Shown in pieces: positions 1 to 6,457 of a stretch of 18,938 nt of DNA. The position numbers and the translations under genes are program-made. The stretch covers positions 1 to 18,938 of the forward strand of contig JBHIBA010000061.1 in assembly GCA_046758845.1 (NCBI GenBank), read 5' to 3'. Source of the DNA: JBHIBA01 sp046758845. GTDB taxonomy: Bacteria > UBA8248 > JACPRG01 > G963555815. Within the stretch, counting starts at the first letter, position 1; every line of letters starts with the position of its first letter. The notes under the pieces were generated by a model. It saw only the letters and a program-made list of their open reading frames with translations. It did no database searches and was not told the origin of the DNA.

Positions 1-40
1 GGAAGAGAAATGAGCGGATTTCCTAGCGGACTTTTCCTGC

Positions 41-68
41 GGGGGGCGCTTTTTGAAAGGCGCCCCCC
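41..68. repeat. GC-rich hairpin
   Basis: GGGGGGCGC (41-49) pairs perfectly with GCGCCCCCC (60-68) around a 10-nt loop. There is no T run after it, so a rho-independent terminator is not supported. Confidence 0.5.
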
Positions 69-95
69 CACGCCCCCCCTCAAAACTTTTGTTTC

Positions 96-133
96 GCGAA
101 AGAGGGCGGCCTGGAAGGGCCGCCCTCTTTCGC
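96..133. repeat. Perfect 16-bp inverted repeat with 6-nt loop
   Basis: GCGAAAGAGGGCGGCC (96-111) is the exact reverse complement of 118-133, with loop TGGAAG. A perfect 16-bp stem is the strongest dyad in the window. An A-rich stretch follows on the plus strand, not a T tract. It could be an mRNA-stabilising or transcript-end hairpin, a REP-like element or a protein-binding palindrome; the sequence does not decide. Confidence 0.65.
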
Positions 134-196
134 AAGAAAAATGAGGCTCCGCGCAGGATGCCTGGCCGGTCAGCCGTCTCACCGGTGCCGCGAGCA

Positions 197-216
197 GGCC
201 GAGCGCAAGCTCGGCC
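197..216. repeat. 8-bp hairpin with GCAA tetraloop
   Basis: GGCCGAGC (197-204) pairs with GCTCGGCC (209-216) across GCAA, a stable GNRA-type tetraloop on the plus strand. It is one of four hairpins crowded into the first 400 bases. Confidence 0.5.
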
Positions 217-296
217 GTCAAAAGTTTTCCGGGGGGTCCAGGGGGGGCGGGACGCACTGCGTCAGTTTCTTGCACTGGCGAGCCTGCTTGATCGCT

Positions 297-388
297 CTTC
301 GGAAGGTGTGCGCCAAAGACACCCGGCTTATATGCACGTACCTCCAACCGCAGCTCGGCCGGCACGCTAGTGCCCAAAAAAGCCCCCC
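297..388 (+). repeat. Diverged direct repeat, copy A
   Basis: This segment is collinear with 1502-1591 at an offset of 1204-1205. Shared blocks are the region around GTGCGCCAAA (308-317) and around CAACCGCAG, GCCGGCACGC and GCCC..GCCCCCC (345-388). The middle is more diverged. The two copies flank the aldo/keto reductase gene. Confidence 0.6.
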
Positions 389-405
389 TGGAAGGGGGTT
401 TTCTC
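379..405 (+). terminator. Intrinsic-terminator-like hairpin
   Basis: A C run (383-388) pairs with GGGGG (394-398) over a short TGGAA-type loop. The stem is extended by flanking A residues pairing with T residues, and TTTTCTCT follows. The A tract before the stem would let it work in both directions. It would end a transcript entering from the left, insulating the downstream aldo/keto reductase gene. Confidence 0.5.
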
Positions 406-498
406 TAAGATTGTCCCAATCCTGTTGTGATAGAGTCGCTATCCTGTGATTTCTGGGTAGCCCATGCAATGGCGTCGAGGTCACGCCTGGAGAAGGGG

Positions 499-1446
499 AT
501 GATGGGTTTAAGCCATGCTGAACCATTTTCCCTCTCGCGCCGATCGATGTTGAAACTGCTTTTCGGGGCGGGGGCCTGGGCGGTGTGGGGTGACGTGGCC
601 GCCGGGGGGAAGACGATGTCGATCCTGAAAAGGGCGATCCCGCGAAGCGGGGAGAGGCTGCCGGCCGTAGGGCTCGGCACGGCGCGCACGTTCGACGTGG
701 GTCCTGACCCCAATGTACGCGCGCCCCTCAAGGAGGTGTTGAAGCTGTTCGTCGAGCGGGGGGGGAGCGTGGTGGATTCCTCACCCATGTACGGCAAGGC
801 CGAGACGGTCGTCGGGGATCTTGCGGCGGAACTCGGCGTCCACAAGTCCCTGTTTCTCGCCACGAAGGTGGTGACGCACGGCCGCAAGGGAGGCGTGCGG
901 CAGATGGAAACCTCCATGCGGCGGATGCACTCCCCGCGCATTGACCTCATCCAGGTTCACAACCTGGTGGACTGGCGGACCCAGTTGGACAACCTCCGCG
1001 CCTGGAAAGAGGCCGGACGGATTCGCTACCTGGGCGTGACCCACTGGCGACTGGGCGCTTTCGGCCGCATTGAGCAGATCGTCAAAACGGAGAAACTGGA
1101 TTTCATAGAGATCCCCTACTCCATCGTGACCCGAAAGGCGGAGGAGCGCCTGTTGCCGGCGGCGGTCGAGCACGGGACGGCGATGATCGCCCACACCCCG
1201 TTCGAAGTGGGCGATTTGTTCAGGGGGGTGCGCGGCAAAAGCCTGCCGTCCTGGGCGGCAGAATTCGATTGCCAGAGCTGGGCGCAGTTCTTTTTGAAAT
1301 TCATTCTCTCGCATCCGGCGGTGACGTGCGTCATCCCGGCCACCACCAAAGCGAAGCACCTCGTGGACAACATGCAGGCGGGGTACGGCCGTCTTCCCGA
1401 CGCTCGGACGCGGCGCCGGATGGCCGAGTACATTGGACGGCTATAG
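499..1446 (+). CDS. TAT-exported aldo/keto reductase
   Basis: This encodes a predicted NAD(P)H-dependent oxidoreductase of the aldo/keto reductase superfamily, 315 residues from this start. The catalytic tetrad is visible: Asp93 and Tyr98 (in VVDSSPMYGK), Lys123 (LATKV) and His154 (QVHN). The C-terminal half has the expected barrel motifs, including GRIRYLGVTHW. The N-terminus carries a twin-arginine signal (SRRSMLKLLFGAGAW), so the protein is probably exported folded with its cofactor; such TAT-signal family members are known. I prefer ATG 499 (or 502) because GGAG at 489-492 is well spaced and the TAT motif then sits near the N-terminus. An upstream in-frame GTG at 427 lacks support. The gene stands alone between two copies of a direct repeat. 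The substrate cannot be inferred. Confidence 0.88.
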   Translation: MMGLSHAEPFSLSRRSMLKLLFGAGAWAVWGDVAAGGKTMSILKRAIPRSGERLPAVGLGTARTFDVGPDPNVRAPLKEVLKLFVERGGSVVDSSPMYGKAETVVGDLAAELGVHKSLFLATKVVTHGRKGGVRQMETSMRRMHSPRIDLIQVHNLVDWRTQLDNLRAWKEAGRIRYLGVTHWRLGAFGRIEQIVKTEKLDFIEIPYSIVTRKAEERLLPAAVEHGTAMIAHTPFEVGDLFRGVRGKSLPSWAAEFDCQSWAQFFLKFILSHPAVTCVIPATTKAKHLVDNMQAGYGRLPDARTRRRMAEYIGRL

Positions 1447-1460
1447 ATCGGGGTCGAAAG

Positions 1461-1474
1461 CCTGGATCCCCAGG
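1461..1474. repeat. Small hairpin after the reductase gene
   Basis: CCTGG, loop ATCC, CCAGG lies 15 nt after the stop codon. It is short and has no T tract, so it is at most a weak 3'-end structure. Confidence 0.25.
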
Positions 1475-1501
1475 GGGGCACTTGCGTGCCTGATCAATCA
1501 C

Positions 1502-1591
1502 CTTCGGAGGGGGTGCGCCAAAAACGCTGTTAAGAGAGGAACAATCTTCAACCGCAGTCTAGCCGGCACGCCAGAGCCCAAGAAGGCCCCC
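1502..1591 (+). repeat. Diverged direct repeat, copy B
   Basis: Second copy of the segment at 297-388, in the same orientation. It has the same order of conserved blocks (GTGCGCCAAA, CAACCGCAG, GCCGGCACGC, a final C run), but the terminator hairpin of copy A is eroded here. It fills most of the gap between the reductase gene and the next gene; nothing else is seen in that gap. Confidence 0.6.
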
Positions 1592-1701
1592 CAGACAAAA
1601 AGTCAATGCGCATTGTTCCCAAAAAGCGAGTCCACGACCGATTTGCCCTGGCTGGGACCGGCGGATAAGATTCCCCCGACTCTCTCTCGGGGAAAAGAAG
1701 C

Positions 1702-3288
1702 GTGGAGTTTCAGAGACTCATCGAAGCCCTCTCTCGAAGCGAAGCGTACCCTCATCCGGTCGACGGCGTCTCGGTCCTCCAGACCCACATCTCGGGCCTG
1801 TTTCTTGCGGGCCCGTATGCCTACAAGGTGAAGAAGCCCTTGAACCTGAGCTTTCTGGATTTCAGCACGCTGGAGCGCCGCCGGCAATTCTGCCGCGAGG
1901 AGGTCCGCCTCAACCGGCGCCTGGCTCCCGGTGTTTATCTGGACGTCCTTCCCGTCACCCTCCGCGAGGGGAGAGTGCGCATGGGGGGTGAAGGGGAGAT
2001 CGTGGATTACGCCGTTCAGATGAAGCGTCTTCCCGAAGAGAGGACCTTGTTGAGGATCCTGCAACGAGGGCGACTCGAAGCCGCCACGCTGCAAGAGCTC
2101 GCAAGGCGCATCGCGGCGTTCCATGAATCGGCCGAGTCCAGCGGGGAAATTTCCCGTTGGGGCCGGTGGGAGGTTGTGGCCGGAAACAGCCGGGAGAATT
2201 TTGAGCAGGTCAAACCTTCCGTCGGCCTGTCGCTGAGCCGCAGGGTTTTCGAGAAGATTCGCGCTCTGACCGAGCGGGAACTCGAGCGGCGTCGCCCCTG
2301 CATCGAGAGTCGGGCGGAGCGCGGCGTTCCCCGGGATACGCACGGCGACCTCCACCTCGACCACGTTTACTTTTTTCCTGATGAGAGACCGCCGGGGGAC
2401 CTCGTCATCCTGGACTGCATAGAGTTCAACGAGCGGTTCCGCTACGCCGATCCGGCGGCCGATTCGGCCTTCCTTGCCATGGACCTGGAATTTCGGGGGC
2501 GGAGGGATCTTTCCCGGCTTTTCACCGACGCCTACTTCGCGGCCTCGGGCGATGAGGGGGGAAGGGAAGTTCTCCCCTTCTACAAGGCCTATCGGGCCGT
2601 CGTGCGCGGGAAGGTAGAGGGGATAAAGGCCCGCGAGGCGGAAGTCCCCGCCCTGGAAAGAGACCGCGCCCTTCAGGGCGCAAAGTCCCATTTCCTTCTG
2701 GCCCTTGAGATCCTCGCAAGCCCCGCCGAGCGGCCCTGCCTGGTCCTGGTCGGCGGACTTCCCGGAACGGGCAAGACTCTCCTGGCCGGGCGGCTGGAAA
2801 GGCTCTCGGGGTTCGCCCGGATCGCGTCGGACGTCGTTCGGAAAGAACTGGCCGGCGTGAGAGAAAGAGAAGAGACGGCAGCCCCTTTCGGGGAGGGGAT
2901 TTACACCGACGAATGGAACGACCGGACCTACACGGCGTGTCTAGAAAGGGCTGAGGCCCACCTTTTCGAGGGGAAGCGCGTCCTGGTGGACGCCAGCTTT
3001 CGGGAGGAGAGACGGCGGCGGGCTTTCCTCGAGGCGGCGCACCGCTGGGGCGTTCCCGTCCTGTTCCTTCAATGCGAAGCGGATGCGGAGTTGGTGAAGG
3101 CCCGGCTGGAGCGGCGCGGCAGAGATTTCTCCGACGCGGATTGGAAGATCTATCGAGAGTCGGCGGCCGGCTGGGAGCCGCTGGGGAATGAAACCGCGCG
3201 CGTCGCGCGGCCGGTCCCCAACACGGGAAAGCCCGAAGAAGCCGTAAAGACGGCCCTTGGCATCCTGTCCGCAGAGGGGCTGGTTTGA
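1702..3288 (+). CDS. Two-domain APH-like / AAA P-loop kinase protein
   Basis: A 528-residue protein matching the family annotated as bifunctional aminoglycoside phosphotransferase/ATP-binding protein (COG2187 fused to COG0645). The first ~330 residues are kinase-like, with the Brenner-type motif HGDLHLDH at 214-221 (catalytic Asp216) and a metal-site-like LDCIEF (Asp238). The C-terminal part starts with a clear Walker A, GLPGTGKT at 352-359, and ends as a small nucleotide-kinase-like domain. The name does not prove drug resistance: members of this family are mostly uncharacterised, and the real substrate is unknown. Start GTG 1702 follows GGGGAAAAGAAG. The stop overlaps the next start (TGATG at 3286-3290), so it is translationally coupled to the deacetylase-family gene. 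Confidence 0.85.
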   Translation: MEFQRLIEALSRSEAYPHPVDGVSVLQTHISGLFLAGPYAYKVKKPLNLSFLDFSTLERRRQFCREEVRLNRRLAPGVYLDVLPVTLREGRVRMGGEGEIVDYAVQMKRLPEERTLLRILQRGRLEAATLQELARRIAAFHESAESSGEISRWGRWEVVAGNSRENFEQVKPSVGLSLSRRVFEKIRALTERELERRRPCIESRAERGVPRDTHGDLHLDHVYFFPDERPPGDLVILDCIEFNERFRYADPAADSAFLAMDLEFRGRRDLSRLFTDAYFAASGDEGGREVLPFYKAYRAVVRGKVEGIKAREAEVPALERDRALQGAKSHFLLALEILASPAERPCLVLVGGLPGTGKTLLAGRLERLSGFARIASDVVRKELAGVREREETAAPFGEGIYTDEWNDRTYTACLERAEAHLFEGKRVLVDASFREERRRRAFLEAAHRWGVPVLFLQCEADAELVKARLERRGRDFSDADWKIYRESAAGWEPLGNETARVARPVPNTGKPEEAVKTALGILSAEGLV

Positions 3289-4391
3289 TGATGGCGGCGT
3301 CGCGCACTCGGGCGGGGGTCATGCGGGATGGTTGGGGCGCCTCGGGCGGACGACCCTGGAGACGGGTTATCCTCAGTTCTCTGCTTGCCGTTATACTTGG
3401 CCTTCCGTTAGAAGTTGCCGGGGAAAACCCGCAAAGGGCAAAAGGAAAGATGCCGAAAACGGCCTTTGTCTATCACCCGGATTACCTCCTCCATGACGCG
3501 GGGCGGACGCATCCCGAGCGGCCCGAGCGCCTGCGGGCAATCGTCGGCCACCTGGAAAAGACGGACCTCTTGGAAAATCTTCTCCGGATCACGCCGGAGC
3601 CCGCTGACGAGAAGTGGATCACCCGCATTCATCCCGCCGATTACGTCCGGCTCATCGAGAAGGCCTCAGAGCGGGCCCCCGCCGCCCTTGACCCGGACAC
3701 GCGGGTTTCCAAAGACAGCTTCCGCGTGGCTGTGCTCGCCGTGGGCGGGGCGCTCGCCGCCGTGGACGCCGTCATGGAGGGCCGGGCGAAGAACGCCTTC
3801 GCGGCCGTCCGGCCTCCGGGCCATCACGCCCTGGCCGCACGGGCCATGGGCTTTTGTCTTTTCAACAACGTCGCCATCGCCGCGCGTTACGTCCAGGAGA
3901 AGTACGGCCTCAAGCGCATTCTGATCGTCGATTGGGACGTCCACCATGGGAACGGGACGCAGGCCCTCTTCTACACGGACCCGACCGTCCTCTTCTTCAG
4001 CACGCATCAGTATCCGTTTTATCCGGGGACGGGAGCAGAGTCCGAGGGCGGTGAAGGCCCGGGAAAAGGGACGACGATCAACGCGCCCATGCCCGCCGGG
4101 GCGGGGGACGCAGAGGTCATTCGCGCCTTTCGCGAAAAGCTCCTTCCCGCCGCTGAAAAGTTCCAGCCCGAGTTTGTCCTCATCTCGGCCGGTTTTGACG
4201 GCCACCGGCGCGACCCATTGGCCCAGCTTCAGCTCACGGAACAGGGCTTCGCGGAGCTAACGCGGATCGTCACGGACATCGCCGGGAGATTCGCCGGGGG
4301 GCGGATCGTCTCTCTCCTCGAGGGCGGATACGACCTGGAAGGCCTCTCCCGTTCCGTCGAGGCCCACCTGAGGGCCCTTTCGGGGCAGTAA
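3288..4391 (+). CDS. Histone deacetylase superfamily amidohydrolase
   Basis: This encodes a zinc-dependent deacetylase of the HDAC/AcuC/acetylpolyamine amidohydrolase superfamily, 367 residues from ATG 3288. All landmarks are present: HPERPERL near the N-terminus, RPPGHH with the active-site pair His179/His180, DWDVHHGNGT with zinc ligands Asp217 and His219, SAGFD with zinc ligand Asp304, and LLEGGY with catalytic Tyr348. It should hydrolyse acetyl-lysine, acetylpolyamine or a related amide. Oddity: about 54 residues precede the usual family start and include a basic then hydrophobic segment (WRRVILSSLLAVILGLPLEV) resembling a signal peptide. A second start, ATG 3450 after AAAGGAAAG, would give a normal cytoplasmic enzyme. 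ATG 3288 overlaps the upstream stop by one base, with AGAGGGG before it. Confidence 0.9.
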   Translation: MMAASRTRAGVMRDGWGASGGRPWRRVILSSLLAVILGLPLEVAGENPQRAKGKMPKTAFVYHPDYLLHDAGRTHPERPERLRAIVGHLEKTDLLENLLRITPEPADEKWITRIHPADYVRLIEKASERAPAALDPDTRVSKDSFRVAVLAVGGALAAVDAVMEGRAKNAFAAVRPPGHHALAARAMGFCLFNNVAIAARYVQEKYGLKRILIVDWDVHHGNGTQALFYTDPTVLFFSTHQYPFYPGTGAESEGGEGPGKGTTINAPMPAGAGDAEVIRAFREKLLPAAEKFQPEFVLISAGFDGHRRDPLAQLQLTEQGFAELTRIVTDIAGRFAGGRIVSLLEGGYDLEGLSRSVEAHLRALSGQ

Positions 4392-4427
4392 GAAATGGTC
4401 TCAAGCGGAGCCATCCGCGCGTCCGCT

Positions 4428-4453
4428 GCAACGGGTGTTAGACGCCGCGTTGC
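4428..4453. repeat. Strong hairpin between convergent genes
   Basis: GCAACG...CGTTGC (6 bp) continues after a one-base bulge into GGTGT/ACGCC (one G-T pair), with a TAG loop: an 11-bp stem in 26 bases. It sits between the deacetylase stop and the end of the minus-strand SnoaL-like gene, so it may stabilise or end both transcripts, although neither side has a T tract. The loop strand contains GTTAGAC, which matches the integron attC core consensus GTTRRRY; no good partner core was found. Confidence 0.5.
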
Positions 4454-4500
4454 TGTGAATAGAGCGGAACGGGTTTAAGCTGACTGGAATGCATGGGGAC

Positions 4501-4884
4501 TTATTCGCCCCACTCAAGCCCCCACGGCGTATCGATCACGAAAAGCCAATTCCCATCTGGCTGCCGACGGGCCACTTCCACGCTGTGGCCGGCCATCTTC
4601 ATTGGGTTGCCGTCCGGCCCTGTACCTGAGAGTTCCCAATTGGCGGTAGAGAGTGCGATGTCACCTGTCTGGGCGAGGGTCTTGTTTTCCAAAGTGATCC
4701 TGGGGTTGCCGGCTAAGAAAGCGCTTAATGCCTCCCCAATAGCCTGGGTCCCGGTGACGACCTGTCCCGGTTCCGGAGTTAAGGTGGCTTGCGGTTCGTA
4801 AAGAGCCAAGAGAGCATCCAGATTGCCGGAATTCAAGGCCTCTGAGAACAGGCGATCCAACTCTTCAGGGTTACGTGCAGGCAT
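4501..4884 (-). CDS. SnoaL/NTF2-like (DUF4440-type) protein
   Basis: A 127-residue protein with the look of the SnoaL-like/SgcJ-EcaC/YybH group of the NTF2 fold. It opens with a helix (NPEELDRLFSEALNSGNLDA), then LLALYEP and a turn before the G-x-x-A-I-G-E-A-L helix, and ends in beta strands with NWLFVIDTPWG. Proteins of this fold are small one-domain cone-shaped enzymes or ligand binders; annotation as a ketosteroid-isomerase homologue does not define a reaction. The start ATG at 4884 has GGGGGGTGG upstream. It is convergent with the deacetylase gene. Base composition looks less GC-rich than the neighbours, and the fold is common among gene cassettes, so acquisition is possible but unproven. 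Confidence 0.8.
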   Translation of the reverse strand: MPARNPEELDRLFSEALNSGNLDALLALYEPQATLTPEPGQVVTGTQAIGEALSAFLAGNPRITLENKTLAQTGDIALSTANWELSGTGPDGNPMKMAGHSVEVARRQPDGNWLFVIDTPWGLEWGE

Positions 4885-4908
4885 ATAACCACCCCCCCTT
4901 TGCTGAGA

Positions 4909-5181
4909 TTAACCGGTGATACTCGCAACAACGCCCCTTGGCAGTCGCGAGGGCTGGTGAAACAAGCCGGAACTTCCCATTTCAAATCCGGCCAGGGCTG
5001 TACCGACCACTCGTTGCTGTTTAGCCCGATTAGACCCGTCTCTACCGGACCTGTCAACGCCATTTCGGGCGACTGAAACCGTGTTGACGGCACGAGAGCC
5101 GCGCCCCTCCAGATACTCGTAAACGTTTGGCCTGGCGCCTCCCATCTCCAGGATGACTCGCGGGCGCTGCGTACGGGCCAT
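4909..5181 (-). CDS. Doubtful small ORF, unknown
   Basis: A 90-codon ORF starting 8 nt after the stop of the Kelch lipoprotein gene, with AGGGG five bases before its ATG. The first ~38 residues (MARTQRPRVILEMGGARP...) look protein-like. The rest is rich in Arg, Ser and Gly, with no recognisable domain. It fills most of the ~300-base gap between the SnoaL-like and Kelch genes, where I see nothing else. It could be a chance ORF or a remnant. Confidence 0.25.
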   Translation of the reverse strand: MARTQRPRVILEMGGARPNVYEYLEGRGSRAVNTVSVARNGVDRSGRDGSNRAKQQRVVGTALAGFEMGSSGLFHQPSRLPRGVVASITG

Positions 5182-5189
5182 GGCGACCC

Positions 5190-6341
5190 CTATCGGCTGA
5201 GCGGTGTGAAGATTTCGGCCTTGCGGAGGACGTCGCGGTCACCGGCGCCGCCGACCACCAGCACCCGTCCGTCGGAGAGGACCGTCGCCGTAAAAAGCCG
5301 CCGGGCGTGACGCAGCCGACCCGGCGCTTCGCTGAACCTGCCCGTCCGGGGGTCGAACACTTCAGCGCTCCGCAGCGTTTCTTCTGTCCCCCGCCCTCCG
5401 ATCAGAAGAACCGTCCCATCGGGAAGGCGGACTGCGGCGTGCTGCTGCCGGGCATGCAGGAGAGGGCCGGCCGTGGCAAGAAACGACCCGGTCCTGGGGT
5501 CGAACACTTCTGCGGAACCGAGGGCCTTTTCGTCCCAGCCCCCTGCGATGAGGACGCGGCCATCGTCGAGGAGCGTGGCAGTGTGGCGCCGCCGAGGCCC
5601 CGTCATGCGCCCACGCGTCGGGCGGAAACGGCCGTCCCTGGGATCGTAGAGCTCCCCGTACTTGGCCTTGGGGTTTCCCCCTACGATGAGGACCCGCCCG
5701 TCGGGCAGCAGGGAGGCGGTGTGTTGCTGCCTGGCGAAGAGCATGCGGCGCGCGGGTAGGAAACGGTCTTCCCCGGGCAGATAGCGTTCGGTGAAGGATA
5801 CGGCCTCCTTCCCGTTGTTTCCCCCGGCGATGAGGGCGCTGCCGTCCGAGAGTGCGGTCGCCGTGTGGTCGTAACGGGGGGTGGCGAGCTTGCCTCGCGT
5901 CGGAACGAAGACGCCCTTGTCGGGGAGGAAAAGGGCGCCATCGGCAAGGACGGTGTGCACGTCCAACCATCCGCCGACGTAGAGCGCCCGCCCGTCGGGG
6001 AGCATCGCGGCCGCGGCCCATCCCGAAGGGCGCGGGAGACGGGATTTGACCGGGCGGAAGGACCCATCGATGGGATTAAACCTTTCCGCTGACGGAAGCG
6101 GATGCCTTTTTGTCAGACCCCCCATCACGAGGACGGAACCGTCTCGTAGCAGCACAGCCGCATGGCCGTGCCGCTCAACCTCCAGGTCTCCCGAACTCGA
6201 AAAAGAGCCCTCTCGACCGCAGCCCGCAATGCCGTACGCCAAAAAGAGAATGATCAAGAGGATGATCGAAGCCCATCGGGCCGCGTCCGTTTCACGGACC
6301 TTCTGGCGCGCCTCTCTTTGGACACTGCGCCTTCTTTCCAT
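5190..6341 (-). CDS. Kelch-repeat lipoprotein, seven-bladed propeller
   Basis: A 383-residue envelope protein. The N-terminus is long and basic, followed by a hydrophobic stretch (WASIILLIILFLAYG) and the lipobox IAGC with Cys41, so it should be lipidated. The rest is seven Kelch/galactose-oxidase-like repeats with a strict pattern: H-[TA]-A-x-x-L-x-D-G-x-[VA]-L-x-x-G-G, then AE-x-F-[DN]-P-x-x-G-x-F. Seven copies suggest a closed seven-bladed beta-propeller. It is probably a binding or scaffold protein; no catalytic residues are evident. ATG 6341 has GAAGG 8 nt upstream and places the signal near the N-terminus; an upstream in-frame TTG at 6458 would overlap the divergent gene and is rejected. 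It is divergent from another Kelch gene. Confidence 0.82.
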   Translation of the reverse strand: MERRRSVQREARQKVRETDAARWASIILLIILFLAYGIAGCGREGSFSSSGDLEVERHGHAAVLLRDGSVLVMGGLTKRHPLPSAERFNPIDGSFRPVKSRLPRPSGWAAAAMLPDGRALYVGGWLDVHTVLADGALFLPDKGVFVPTRGKLATPRYDHTATALSDGSALIAGGNNGKEAVSFTERYLPGEDRFLPARRMLFARQQHTASLLPDGRVLIVGGNPKAKYGELYDPRDGRFRPTRGRMTGPRRRHTATLLDDGRVLIAGGWDEKALGSAEVFDPRTGSFLATAGPLLHARQQHAAVRLPDGTVLLIGGRGTEETLRSAEVFDPRTGRFSEAPGRLRHARRLFTATVLSDGRVLVVGGAGDRDVLRKAEIFTPLSR

Positions 6342-6457
6342 CGCGGCATCCTTCGTTCTAAAATCTCCCGGCCGGGCCCGCAGGGCCTTCGGCAACCTGC
6401 ACCTCGAGTCAAGGGATGATATACAATAGAAATGTTTGCTTGTAGAGGGAGGATCCA
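6342..6457. promoter_or_regulatory. Divergent promoter region between the two Kelch genes
   Basis: This 116-base gap separates two divergently read Kelch genes and must hold both promoters. On the plus strand TACAAT (6422-6427) is a five-of-six match to a -10 box, but no clear -35 is seen. GGGAGG (6447-6452) is a strong ribosome-binding site for the plus-strand gene. A shared control point is an inference from the arrangement. Confidence 0.35.

Larger units (their letters stand above)
1..498. other. Non-coding leader rich in inverted repeats
   Basis: I see no credible protein gene here. The small ORFs that cross it are arginine/proline-rich readings of GC-rich repeats. It holds hairpins at 41-68, 96-133, 197-216 and 379-402, and the first copy of a direct repeat (~297-388). 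The decamer AAAACTTTTG (82-91) and its inverse CAAAAGTTTT (219-228) both lie beside C or G runs, forming a long-range inverted pair. The content looks like a 3' untranslated or repetitive extragenic region of a gene to the left of the window, followed by the 5' region of the aldo/keto reductase gene. Confidence 0.5.

Noticed and set aside
427..498. Upstream GTG start for the aldo/keto reductase
   Set aside because: It has no good ribosome-binding site and would put 24 extra residues before the TAT signal; ATG 499/502 has GGAG at proper spacing.
1603..2691. Minus-strand ORF of 362 codons opposite the APH-like gene
   Set aside because: The plus strand carries clear kinase and Walker motifs; the antisense product shows no recognisable motif.
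4398..4446. Full integron attC site
   Set aside because: GTTAGAC fits the R' core, but the expected RYYYAAC partner is only the imperfect GTCTCAA; not enough without a covariance-model hit.
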